A stretch of DNA of 64,000 nucleotides from CAYTAU01 sp964442075 (GTDB lineage: Bacteria; Bacteroidota; Bacteroidia; Bacteroidales; CAYTAU01), in the NCBI GenBank assembly GCA_964442075.1, contig CAYTWH010000018.1:5635-69634 (forward strand). The letters are read 5' to 3'. Shown one piece after another: positions 9,029 through 18,146 of the stretch (position 1 is the first letter of the stretch; each line of letters opens with the position of its first letter). The position numbers were made by a program, and so were the translations under genes. Below the pieces are notes generated by a model. That model was not told where the DNA came from, did not search any database, and saw nothing but the letters and a program-made list of their open reading frames with translations.

Positions 9029-9769
9029 TTATTTATTCCAATAAGTTAAATTATATTGTTTTTCAATATCTTTCTCTTGTTTATTTGGCAATTTGTGATA
9101 AAAATCTTTTCCTGTCATAAACTCTACGCTATCAACACTAACTGCATAATTAAATATATCTCCCTTGCTTTTTTTGTGAGGAAAAACAAAACCTATACTC
9201 TGCTTTATTGAATCATTGTATATTAGTATTGTTTTGTAAAAATGTGTTGGAATTGACACTTCATTCTTTCCAATATTTTGCTCGGATCTTTCACATATTG
9301 GTCCAGTTGTGATATATACGCAATCATATATCTTTGCCCAATCACGAACTTTTCCTTCTAATTTTTTCCAAATACCACGATTAAAACCCGGCAATTGAGG
9401 CGATATATTGCTGAAATAAAAACTTTCTTTCATCGCTTGTTTATTCCATGTCATATCTGCAGCAGGCGCTAAATGACCTCTATCATATCCGGAATTCTTG
9501 TAATCGGATTTTTTTGCAGTACCTGTTATAACTAAAGAATCCTCTAAAAACTTATTAGTTCGTTTATAATTTTTCTCTAATTCAGATTCTAATAGCTGAT
9601 AAGCAACCCAATCTGATTGCTCATTTTTTTCATTGTACGAAAATGAATATGCAAAATGTTTGACATAAAATCCATTACTATCATGCTTTGGCTCTTCAAT
9701 CATTCCATGTTTTGGAATCGAGCAAGCTGAAAAAATAAACAATATTATTATCTGTAGAATCTTCTTCAT
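9029..9769 (-). CDS. Lipoprotein DNA/RNA non-specific endonuclease
   Basis: A 246-residue nuclease of the NucA/EndoG (beta-beta-alpha-metal) family. The lipoprotein signal ends in FSAC (Cys16), which places it on a membrane facing the periplasm or exterior. The catalytic DRGH motif is in GYDRGHLAPAADM, with the metal-binding Asn region in SNISPQLPGFNRGIWKKLE. The length is usual for the family. It lies directly upstream of the FGE-like gene, with a 1-nt gap. It may digest extracellular nucleic acids for nutrition or biofilm turnover. No immunity gene is next to it, which argues against a toxin role. Confidence 0.87.
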   Translation of the reverse strand: MKKILQIIILFIFSACSIPKHGMIEEPKHDSNGFYVKHFAYSFSYNEKNEQSDWVAYQLLESELEKNYKRTNKFLEDSLVITGTAKKSDYKNSGYDRGHLAPAADMTWNKQAMKESFYFSNISPQLPGFNRGIWKKLEGKVRDWAKIYDCVYITTGPICERSEQNIGKNEVSIPTHFYKTILIYNDSIKQSIGFVFPHKKSKGDIFNYAVSVDSVEFMTGKDFYHKLPNKQEKDIEKQYNLTYWNK

Positions 9770-9801
9770 TTGTTACATTAATTGTAGAAAAGAATTACAT
9801 A

Positions 9802-9818
9802 AAACAGAAATTCTGTTT
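9802..9818 (-). terminator. Probable terminator of the amino-acid fermentation operon
   Basis: AAACAGAA / TTCTGTTT form an 8-bp stem around a single base, 32 nt past the stop of the aminotransferase gene. On the minus strand the stem runs directly into TTTTATG, a short U-run. Confidence 0.5.
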
Positions 9819-9849
9819 ATCCAGTATTGTAAGATGTAATTCTGTTATT

Positions 9850-11163
9850 TTAAGGGTTATTTTCTTTAAAATCCTGTAATCTTCTTTCAAGTATTGGAAA
9901 ACTATCCGGATTAACGAGAGAAACACAAGCACGTAATCCTTCTGTTCTTTCACTTCCTGTTACTGATAATGATATTGCACTAATACCATAATAAAATAAT
10001 TCTTCAATAAGTTCTTCACCGCTATACCCAGGATAAGCAATTGTAAAATAAAACCCATCCCCAATTGGAACATCAATATCCTTGTCATATACAATGTAAA
10101 AGCCATAATCTAAGAACATTTTCTTCATCACTTTTGCTCTTTTTTCATATTCTTTCACTTCTTCTAGAAAATTATATTCTCCGTTATTAACTGCTTTTAA
10201 TAATGCTGCAATTCCATACTGAGCAGAATGTGCTGTTCCTGCAGTAGTGCTATAAACAGTTCCATGCACTAATGAATGCCCAAAATTCGTTGATGGATAA
10301 TACTTTAATAAACCATCAAAATTTTCATTAAACAATTTATCTGAAATTGCTAATAAACCAACTCTCTGCCCAGCATAACTGAATGATTTTGATGTTGAGA
10401 TCATTAAAACATAATAATCAGTATATTTTGCTACACTTGCCTGAAAAGGAGCTTGGCCGGGTTGGGATAAATCTTTTCTAAAATCCATTGCAAAATATGC
10501 TAGATCTTCAGCCACTACAACTTTATATTTGTTTGCTAATTCTCCAATTATTTTCAATTCTTCATCATTAAAGCAAATCCAAGATGGGTTATTTGGGTTT
10601 GAATAAATAATAGTGGATATATTTCCTTCTTCAAGATATGATTCTAGCTTTGTTCTTAGCTTTGCACCTCTGTAATTGTAAACATCAAAAGACTCTTTTT
10701 TAAGCCCTATCATTTTCACAAGTTGAGTATGAACAGGAAAACCAGGGTCAATAAATAATATTGTATCTTTAACAGGATTCATTCTACCAGCTACCATAAA
10801 TGTTGCGTAAGCACCATTTATTGAACCAACAGTGGGGATACAGTTTAGGGGATTGATATCAACATCCAAAAAGTTTTTCACGAATCTTGAAATCTCATTT
10901 TTCAATTCTGGTAAACCATCTAATGGTGGATATAATGCAGGACAATCATTATCCAAAGCTCTTTTTTCAGCTTCTATAGCAATCTTTGGTGGTTTTAGGC
11001 CGGGAATTCCCATTTCCATCCTTATGAATTTTTCACCGCTAGCTTCTTCTATCTTATTAATCAATCCTCTAATTTCTCTAATTGAAGCTTTTCCTACACA
11101 TTCCAATCCGCTATTATCAATAACCGACTTTACAATTTCGTAATTAATTGGTGTTTCTTTCAT
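9850..11163 (-). CDS. PLP-dependent aminotransferase (class I/II), probably aromatic or related amino acids
   Basis: A 437-residue fold-type I aminotransferase. The Schiff-base lysine is Lys259 in STSKSFSYAGQRVG. Other marks are the YPPLDGLPELKNEI segment, SNPNNPSW around 188-195 (substrate and PLP contact), and AEDLAYF with Asp220, which pairs with the PLP nitrogen. It converts an amino acid and a 2-oxoacid to the matching 2-oxoacid and amino acid. It is the last gene of a five-gene operon, 5 nt after the oxidoreductase stop, so its product is the natural substrate of that enzyme. The choice of aromatic substrate comes from this context and is not read from the sequence. Confidence 0.85.
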   Translation of the reverse strand: MKETPINYEIVKSVIDNSGLECVGKASIREIRGLINKIEEASGEKFIRMEMGIPGLKPPKIAIEAEKRALDNDCPALYPPLDGLPELKNEISRFVKNFLDVDINPLNCIPTVGSINGAYATFMVAGRMNPVKDTILFIDPGFPVHTQLVKMIGLKKESFDVYNYRGAKLRTKLESYLEEGNISTIIYSNPNNPSWICFNDEELKIIGELANKYKVVVAEDLAYFAMDFRKDLSQPGQAPFQASVAKYTDYYVLMISTSKSFSYAGQRVGLLAISDKLFNENFDGLLKYYPSTNFGHSLVHGTVYSTTAGTAHSAQYGIAALLKAVNNGEYNFLEEVKEYEKRAKVMKKMFLDYGFYIVYDKDIDVPIGDGFYFTIAYPGYSGEELIEELFYYGISAISLSVTGSERTEGLRACVSLVNPDSFPILERRLQDFKENNP

Positions 11164-11168
11164 AATTT

Positions 11169-13688
11169 TTAAATTTTATTAATGAATTCACATCCGGCAT
11201 CAAAAGCCATTTTATTTGCTGATTTAATATAATCATTTGGTGAAACTGACATTAGTGCATCTAACCATATTTCGTAAGGTATTTTATCAAAAGGCGATAT
11301 TGTTGAAAGTAAGCCTAGAACAACAACGTTTGCAGTTTTGCCTTCTTTATCGCCCAGATCATAAGCTGTTTTGTTTGCATCAATTTCAATAAGATTATAA
11401 TCTTTAACAAAACTCATTATATCATTAAAATCAGGGTAATCTTCAGGTTTTGCTGTTGGAGGCAAAGCTTTGAAATTATTTACAATTAACTTTCCTTCGG
11501 GTTTTAATAAGTCCAAAAATCCTGGACGTAATACTTCGCTTGTTTCCATTACCACTAGAATGTCAGCAGATTGAGGAGCTAAATTTGATGAATATACATT
11601 TCCACAACTAAAAGTTGAAATAACAGAACCTCCAAGCTGTGCCATTCCATGAGTATCTCCTTTTACAATATGAGAATCTGCATAAGGTGTTCTTAAAGCA
11701 ACTTCTGAAAGCACTTTTCCAAAAAATAAATTTCCTTGCCCGCCAATTCCTCTAATTGCCATACGCAAAGCTTCAGGTAAATCTGATTTGTTTATTTCTG
11801 GCATTTTTATTTTATCCAATTTTAATAATTCGGGTAATTTTGGTTTTTCAAGTTTACTTAAATCAATGGGTAAAATTGAATTACTAGGACATCTTTGCAT
11901 ACATACTTGTGTATTGCTACCACAATTTGTGCATAAATTAGTAAAATGAGGTGATTTTTCATCATCAAGTTCAATACCAGGACAAATATTACATCTACCA
12001 CACCTTATACAAGTATCTTCATTAATATAAATAGTTCTTACTTTATTTTTGCTTTCTACTTCATTAATACATGGTCCTTCAAATATTAATGTTGTAAATA
12101 CACCTTGTTCTGCTAATTCTAAAGCCTCTTTTAGAACAGTTTCTACTTCTTTAAGATTAAAAGAATTTGCCACAACAACTCTTCCTCCTTCAGCTTCAAC
12201 TGCACGTCTTAAATTAAATTTGTGTGGCTGACCTGCAAGATTTGTATGAGTACTTGGTGCTGGTTGTCCTCCTGTCATAGCTGTTATACTATTATCAAGA
12301 ATAACTTTTACGCCCGGAGTGTTTCTAAAAATTGCATTTCGGGTTGAATCGAGTCCTGAATGGCATTCGCAAGAATCTCCAATTATACTAATTGTTTTAT
12401 GTTCCATTTCGGGTCTTGAGATTACAAATCCCTGTCGCATTGAATCGGAACCTCCCATACATAATACAGTGTCCAAAGCACCCATAAAGTATAATAAAGT
12501 AGAGCAACCTATATCACCAAATGCCTGATATATATTTTTCTGTTTTTTTAATTTTGCCACTGTTAATCCAAAAGCCCTGTATGGACATCCCGGGCAAATT
12601 GCTGGTGGACGACCAACAGGAACAACATTACTTTCGATTTTCTTTGATACATAATTAATTTCAAGATACTTTGAAAGCTGTTCAATAACCATTTCGGGTT
12701 TCCAGTTTGTAATAACTGAATATTCTTCTTTACCAATAATGTTAATACCAGCAAGCAATATTTTTTCTTGTAAGAATTTATCTCCATCTTCAAAAATAAA
12801 TAGTTTACCTTTTATACCTACTGCAAATTCTTTAATGCTATTAACAGGTACAGGATATGTCATTGACAAAGAAAATATTGAAGGATCAAGACCAATATTA
12901 TTCAATGCTTCTTTTACAATAATGTATGTTTCTCCACTAACAATAATCCCCCAATCATCTTTTCCTTTTTCAATATGGATTAAACTTGATTTTTCAAGCC
13001 AATTTTTAATTTCAGGAATTCTAACTTGTGTTGCATAATTATAATTTTTTCTGGCAATTATAGGTAAAGTCATCCATTCGTGTAAATTTTCCGGTAATTC
13101 TCTGGGAGTAATTACTCTTGGGTCATTAGTTGTTACTAAGCCTTCGGAATGAGTTAATATTCCCGATGCCAAAACAATTACAGGTGTTTTAAATTTTCTG
13201 CTAACATCTGCTGCTTGCCAAGCTATTTCATACATCTCCTGATGATCTCTCGGTTCAAAAACAGGTAGCCTTGCCGAAGCAAACAAATACTTCATATCAA
13301 TTACATGCTGAGTACTTGAAGGCACATAATCGGTTGCAATAAACAAAACCAATGCACCTGCATCAGATGTATAAAAAGCTGATGTTGTTATCGGGTCACA
13401 AGCTTGAAACGCTCCAGGAGTTTTCATAGTAACAACAGTATCAAAACCTGCTGCTGAATGACCAATCCCAACTCCTACTGCAACAGCCTCATTTACTGAC
13501 CAACCCACTTTTATTCTATCCTGAACATATTTTAATGATTTATCAATTACTTCAGTACTTGGCGTTCCCGGATAACCATCAACTGCATGAAAACCTGCAT
13601 GGACAACACCGAGTGCAAAAGCTGCATTTCCTTGTAAAATAAATTTACTTCCTGTATTCGATTCTACTATTTCTTTAAATTTTGCCAT
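11169..13688 (-). CDS. Indolepyruvate (2-oxoacid):ferredoxin oxidoreductase, alpha-beta fusion
   Basis: Oxidises aryl or related 2-oxoacids with CoA to acyl-CoA and CO2, reducing ferredoxin. The 839 residues join the usual two subunits. The IorA-like part (1-610) has the pyrimidine-binding domain (GYPGTPSTEV, NEAVAVGVGIGHSAAG), the CPGCPYRA motif near 365, TPP binding at GDSCECHSG (437-445) with DNSITAMTGGQ, and two 4Fe-4S sites (Cys560/563/566/570 and Cys586/589/596/600). The IorB-like gamma domain (644-839) starts AIRGIGGQGNLF. IorA and IorB are normally separate polypeptides. The gene sits 5 nt before the aminotransferase. The enzyme is oxygen-sensitive in known members, which hints at anaerobic life. 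Confidence 0.9.
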   Translation of the reverse strand: MAKFKEIVESNTGSKFILQGNAAFALGVVHAGFHAVDGYPGTPSTEVIDKSLKYVQDRIKVGWSVNEAVAVGVGIGHSAAGFDTVVTMKTPGAFQACDPITTSAFYTSDAGALVLFIATDYVPSSTQHVIDMKYLFASARLPVFEPRDHQEMYEIAWQAADVSRKFKTPVIVLASGILTHSEGLVTTNDPRVITPRELPENLHEWMTLPIIARKNYNYATQVRIPEIKNWLEKSSLIHIEKGKDDWGIIVSGETYIIVKEALNNIGLDPSIFSLSMTYPVPVNSIKEFAVGIKGKLFIFEDGDKFLQEKILLAGINIIGKEEYSVITNWKPEMVIEQLSKYLEINYVSKKIESNVVPVGRPPAICPGCPYRAFGLTVAKLKKQKNIYQAFGDIGCSTLLYFMGALDTVLCMGGSDSMRQGFVISRPEMEHKTISIIGDSCECHSGLDSTRNAIFRNTPGVKVILDNSITAMTGGQPAPSTHTNLAGQPHKFNLRRAVEAEGGRVVVANSFNLKEVETVLKEALELAEQGVFTTLIFEGPCINEVESKNKVRTIYINEDTCIRCGRCNICPGIELDDEKSPHFTNLCTNCGSNTQVCMQRCPSNSILPIDLSKLEKPKLPELLKLDKIKMPEINKSDLPEALRMAIRGIGGQGNLFFGKVLSEVALRTPYADSHIVKGDTHGMAQLGGSVISTFSCGNVYSSNLAPQSADILVVMETSEVLRPGFLDLLKPEGKLIVNNFKALPPTAKPEDYPDFNDIMSFVKDYNLIEIDANKTAYDLGDKEGKTANVVVLGLLSTISPFDKIPYEIWLDALMSVSPNDYIKSANKMAFDAGCEFINKI

Positions 13689-13699
13689 TTTACTTTATT

Positions 13700-14392
13700 T
13701 TATTTCTGCATAAGACTAGCAATTGCCAGTATTACACCTAAAACAATACTTAATAACGCAGCAGCTAATATTCTATACTCAGCCGGCATTAAGAAAACTC
13801 CTGTATGTGCAGGAATCCAAAAAATTGGAATAGTTCTTTTAAAAACAAAGTTCCATTGAACCTTCCAATTGATTTCCTGCAAATGTTTACTGAATTTTAT
13901 TGGTTTAAACAATCCTAAAAGTGTTCCTCCATTTTCAATAATATGCGAATCTGTAACTTTATGCAATACCATAAATATTGGAGCAAACATAAGGTTTAAT
14001 CCTGCAGCAATTGCAAATGCTACAAGCACTCTTTTAAATGTAATTACCTCTGCGCCAAATGCCTCAATAGCATTATCAACTCCAAGCACTTCTATGCAAA
14101 CTGGCATTCCTTTTGAAAACACAACAAAAGAAATCCAAATAAATAGACCTAAAAATCCCCACACAATAGCTCTTGGTAAAAGACCAAAGCCTTTGTAATT
14201 ATATTGCTTGGTTCTAATTCTTAAACCTATACTTTCTCCAAGAGTTGCTAGAATAGCAAATTTGATAAAACTCATAATTATTCCATAATCCTTATTAAAA
14301 CTTTTGTAGAATTCATAGACTTCATCTATTAGAAAAAAAGGTAAGAAGAATAAAACCACACATGCAATAAATATTAAATCTTTTACTTTCAT
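13700..14392 (-). CDS. Integral membrane protein of unknown function in fermentation operon
   Basis: A 230-residue protein with about five to six membrane helices (near residues 7-25, 38-55, 75-95, 120-140 and 205-227). The segment WNFVFKRTIPIFWIPAHTGV followed by PAEYRILAAALLSIVLGVI faintly resembles the C-terminal signature of the Mpv17/PMP22 family, but the match is too weak for a firm call. It lies between the symporter (3-nt gap) and the oxidoreductase (11-nt gap), so it is co-transcribed. It may help transport of the amino acid or of the acid product, or may stabilise the membrane. That is inference from position only. Confidence 0.55.
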   Translation of the reverse strand: MKVKDLIFIACVVLFFLPFFLIDEVYEFYKSFNKDYGIIMSFIKFAILATLGESIGLRIRTKQYNYKGFGLLPRAIVWGFLGLFIWISFVVFSKGMPVCIEVLGVDNAIEAFGAEVITFKRVLVAFAIAAGLNLMFAPIFMVLHKVTDSHIIENGGTLLGLFKPIKFSKHLQEINWKVQWNFVFKRTIPIFWIPAHTGVFLMPAEYRILAAALLSIVLGVILAIASLMQK

Positions 14393-14395
14393 ATT

Positions 14396-15826
14396 TTATT
14401 TTTCAGGATTATAAAACATACTGAATATTGGATTAATTACTAAAGATGCTATCATACCAATTGTTCCTGCCTGAGGGCTTGGTAAACCATAAAAATAAAG
14501 TCCTACGCATAATCCAAGACCAATTAATGATGATGAAATAGCACCAAATTTATTTACTTTTTTATTAAATAATCCCCAAACAAATGGACCTAAGAAAAAT
14601 GCTCCGATTGCTCCCCATGAGATACCTAGTATTTCGACAATTACGTCAAGTTCTAGATAAGCAAAGAGTACAGCTAAAAGAACAAAGAATGCACTCATAA
14701 ATCTCATCATAGCAGTTAGTTTTTTATCTGAAATATCTTTTTTAATAAATCCAGCATAAAAATCTTTTGAAAATGATGAACTTGAAATTAGCACTAAAGC
14801 AGCCAAAGTTGACATGGATGCAGAAAGAATTAGTAATAAGATTAGTACCGACAAATACTCGGGTATTACTGTTGTCAATAATTCAGGCATTAATCTATCG
14901 AAAATTGGTTTTCCGTTTGCAAATACTTCCGGATTTGCTTCTGGTGTTAGAAAAACATGCGTTGTTGAGCCAACGAAATATGCAATTCCTCCAATTAATA
15001 TTGCAAAAAATGTAGATGCAAACATCCCAATTTTAACAGACCTTTTATCTTTAATTGCATAGAACTTCTGAACTAACTGGGGCATAGCAAAAGGCGCAAT
15101 ACTAGTAAGAAAAACTAGCGAAAATAAAGGCCACCATCCCGGAGGTCCAACAAAATCAGTTAATTTGGGATTTATTTCAGTTAATGTTTCAGTTATTGAA
15201 GGAATTCCTCCTCCTTTATCTACTGTAAAGAATAAAAGGATTACTACTCCTACTGTCATAATAATGCCAAAGATCATATCTATCATTGCCATGGATTTGT
15301 ATCCACCAAGAACTACATACAATGCTGTAAAAGCACCCATAAATACTAGTGCGTGCCAATATTCAAGACCAAAGTTAATAGTAAAAAGGTATGACAATCC
15401 CATAAATACAGCTGCAGAGTAAGGTATCATAAATATGAAAATCACCACTGAAGCAGAAAGCTTAAGAAACTTACTATTATAACGTTTCTCAAGAAATTCA
15501 TTCATTGTAGAAACATTATACTTTGCAGACATGTCTTTTATTTTCCAACCAAATATTCGCCATACAAGAAATACTCCAAATATTGCATTAAACGCAGCAA
15601 TCCACAATCCTGAATAACCAAATCCCCATCCAACTTTACCTGCAAATCCTATAAATAAAACTGCAGAGAAATAAGCAGTTCCATATGAGAACGCAGTCAT
15701 CCAAGGACCAACATTTCCTCCTCCTAAAAAAAAGTCAGAAAAAGATTTCGTCTTACGAAGGCCATAAATTCCAACAATGATAATCATTAAAGCATATAAT
15801 GATATAACTATTATTTTTGTAATCAT
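14396..15826 (-). CDS. Sodium:solute symporter (SSS family)
   Basis: A 476-residue transporter with 12-13 predicted membrane helices and the SSS family signature: an N-terminal helix followed by KSFSDFFLGGGNVGPWMTAF, then ATYFSAVLFIGFAGKVGWG-like residues, and the YVVLGGYKSMAMIDMIFGI segment in the middle. Members couple Na+ entry to uptake of sugars, amino acids, carboxylates or nucleosides. In this operon the cargo is likely the fermented amino acid or the organic acid product. The gene starts 15 nt after the acyl-CoA synthetase stop and ends 3 nt before the next gene's start. Confidence 0.9.
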   Translation of the reverse strand: MITKIIVISLYALMIIIVGIYGLRKTKSFSDFFLGGGNVGPWMTAFSYGTAYFSAVLFIGFAGKVGWGFGYSGLWIAAFNAIFGVFLVWRIFGWKIKDMSAKYNVSTMNEFLEKRYNSKFLKLSASVVIFIFMIPYSAAVFMGLSYLFTINFGLEYWHALVFMGAFTALYVVLGGYKSMAMIDMIFGIIMTVGVVILLFFTVDKGGGIPSITETLTEINPKLTDFVGPPGWWPLFSLVFLTSIAPFAMPQLVQKFYAIKDKRSVKIGMFASTFFAILIGGIAYFVGSTTHVFLTPEANPEVFANGKPIFDRLMPELLTTVIPEYLSVLILLLILSASMSTLAALVLISSSSFSKDFYAGFIKKDISDKKLTAMMRFMSAFFVLLAVLFAYLELDVIVEILGISWGAIGAFFLGPFVWGLFNKKVNKFGAISSSLIGLGLCVGLYFYGLPSPQAGTIGMIASLVINPIFSMFYNPEK

Positions 15827-15841
15827 TTCTTAATCTTTATT

Positions 15842-17902
15842 TTATTGTTTTTCAATTCTAATTCTAGCATCAACAGCAACAACTCTATCAATTTTTCCAA
15901 GTAATGGATTTAAGTCCATTTCAAATATCTCCGGAGCAACTGTAACCAAAGCAGCAACTCTAGTAACTATATCAATAAATATTTCTTCGTTTACTCCTTC
16001 CTGTCCTCTTGCTCCTTTAATTATTCCATATCCATTAAGCTCTCTAATCATTCTCTTAGCTTCATTTTTAGACAATGGTGCTAAACCAGCATTTACATCT
16101 TCTAAAACTTCTATAAATATTCCACCTAAACCACAAAGAACCATATGACCGAATTTATCTTCATATTTGGCTCCAACAAATAATTCTGTTCCTGATAACA
16201 TAGGTTGTAATAATATTGCAGTTGTATCTTTAATCTGCATCATTCTTTCAAATTCAGCAACAACTGTGTCAGTATCTTTAACATTTAAAACTACTCCACC
16301 AACATCTGATTTATGAACTGGCCCTACTACTTTCATTACTACAGGTAGTCCAAGTTTTACTGCTTCAGAAATTGCATCTTCTTTTGAAGTAACAACTGCT
16401 TCTCCGGCACGTGGAATTCCTGCAGCATCTAATAACAATTGAACTTTATCAGGTTCAAGATATCCATTTTCAGCATTATCGATTATTTCTCTTATTCCTT
16501 TCTCATCAACTAAAGGTATTTCAATTTTTTCAGATACAGGTTTTGGTGTTGCATAAACTTTTATAAGTGCATTGCCAAGGGAAACCTCATCAGGAAAATT
16601 AATTCTACCCTTTGCAAGGAAATTATCAATTTCTTCTTTTGCATTAATAATTGACGGTAAAGCCGGATAAATAGGCTTTTTACAAACCTTCATTTTCTCA
16701 TCAATAACATCATAAACCTCGTCTACATTAAATAATCCAGGACTACCAAAAATCACAACCATTGCATCAATATTATCAAAATCATTTTCGCAAGCATCAA
16801 TAATAAATCCTAATTGCTCAGCTGTACCTGTTGCCAAAAAGTCTATTGGATTTGCTACCGAAGTACCCGGAAACATTTTTTCTAATAATTCATCTGCTTT
16901 TTGTCCTTCAATATGAGGAATTTCCAATCCACCATTTGATAATGAATCAGTCAACATTACTGCCGGTCCTCCTGCATGAGTAATTATTGCAATATTTTTT
17001 CCTTTCAATTCTTTATGCGAGAATATTGCTGCAACATTTGCTAATTCTTCTCTCCCATGGCAACGAACTATTCCTGCCTTTTTAAACAATGCTTCAACAG
17101 CTACATCTGGACTTGCCAAAGCACCAGTATGAGATGATGCAGCACGGCTACCTGCTTCAGAACTACCTGATTTTATTGCAGCAATCTTACATCCTTTTCT
17201 AATTAATGAAGAAGCATGTTTTAAAAGCATTTTGGGTTTCTCAATGCTTTCAATATAAATAAGTTTAACTTTTGAACTTGTATTTGGATCAAAACTTTCA
17301 TCCCAATATTTTACAATTTCTTCTACTCCCATTTGGGCACTATTACCAACAGAATAAAGGCTTGAAAAAGTAAGTCCTTTCGGGATACTGGCTTCCATAA
17401 TAAAAACGGCTGTAGCACCTGAACCAGATACAAAATCAACACCTTGCGCATCTAATTTTGGTATTGGAGTTGTGAAAATCCCATTATAATTTGGGTTTAA
17501 GAAACCAACACAATTTGGTCCAATCATACATCCACCAACACTATTTATAACATCAACAATTTTTTTCTCAAGTATTGCACCTTCTTCATTCTCTTCGCTA
17601 AATCCTGCAGACAATACAATAAATGCTTTTGTGCCTTTTTCTTTAGTTAATATCTCTATCGTTTCCAAGCAAAATTTTGCAGCAATAGCAATTATTGCTA
17701 AATCAACCTGTGGTAATTCACTTGGATGAAGATATGATTTAATATTTTGAACAATTTCATTTTTTGGATTAACAACATATAAGTCACCATTAAAATTTCC
17801 ATCAATAACATTTTTCAACACCTTACCACCGGGTGATTGGATATTGTCAGTTCCACCTACAACTACTATACTTTTTGGATTTAATAAATACTCATTAACC
17901 AT
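15842..17902 (-). CDS. ADP-forming acyl-CoA synthetase (acetate-CoA ligase type), alpha-beta fusion
   Basis: Converts acyl-CoA, ADP and Pi to the free acid, CoA and ATP: substrate-level phosphorylation. The 686 residues hold a CoA-binding Rossmann domain (PKSIVVVGGTDN), succinyl-CoA-synthetase-like domains with phospho-accepting His258 in ASSHTGALAS, and a C-terminal ATP-grasp domain (about 470-686) with VVMKVVGPVHKSDVGGVV. This is the class known from peptide-fermenting archaea, where isozymes act on acetyl-, isobutyryl- and arylacetyl-CoA. It is the first gene of the operon, after a leader of 100-200 nt. The neighbouring indolepyruvate oxidoreductase suggests arylacetyl-CoA or a similar substrate. 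Confidence 0.92.
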   Translation of the reverse strand: MVNEYLLNPKSIVVVGGTDNIQSPGGKVLKNVIDGNFNGDLYVVNPKNEIVQNIKSYLHPSELPQVDLAIIAIAAKFCLETIEILTKEKGTKAFIVLSAGFSEENEEGAILEKKIVDVINSVGGCMIGPNCVGFLNPNYNGIFTTPIPKLDAQGVDFVSGSGATAVFIMEASIPKGLTFSSLYSVGNSAQMGVEEIVKYWDESFDPNTSSKVKLIYIESIEKPKMLLKHASSLIRKGCKIAAIKSGSSEAGSRAASSHTGALASPDVAVEALFKKAGIVRCHGREELANVAAIFSHKELKGKNIAIITHAGGPAVMLTDSLSNGGLEIPHIEGQKADELLEKMFPGTSVANPIDFLATGTAEQLGFIIDACENDFDNIDAMVVIFGSPGLFNVDEVYDVIDEKMKVCKKPIYPALPSIINAKEEIDNFLAKGRINFPDEVSLGNALIKVYATPKPVSEKIEIPLVDEKGIREIIDNAENGYLEPDKVQLLLDAAGIPRAGEAVVTSKEDAISEAVKLGLPVVMKVVGPVHKSDVGGVVLNVKDTDTVVAEFERMMQIKDTTAILLQPMLSGTELFVGAKYEDKFGHMVLCGLGGIFIEVLEDVNAGLAPLSKNEAKRMIRELNGYGIIKGARGQEGVNEEIFIDIVTRVAALVTVAPEIFEMDLNPLLGKIDRVVAVDARIRIEKQ

Positions 17903-18146
17903 AATAAATAAAATTTATAATTATTATTAATTATTTAAAGAAATGGAAATTGAAAATTTAAACAGAATAGAAATCTCTGTTCTTAATATTAATATACCTC
18001 TTTACAGCAAGTTTAGATAATATTAATATTTTAGTAGCATATAACATATATAGCTTTCAAAGTTAGCTAAAAAATATTTTAAATTATAAATAAATTTAAA
18101 AATTAATCTTATTTATTAATTTTGCACTGTATAATAAACAGTTAAT

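Noticed and set aside
9029..9769. Toxin of a polymorphic toxin or defence system
   Set aside because: It has a plain lipoprotein signal and a common secreted nuclease domain, with no toxin carrier domain and no immunity gene nearby.
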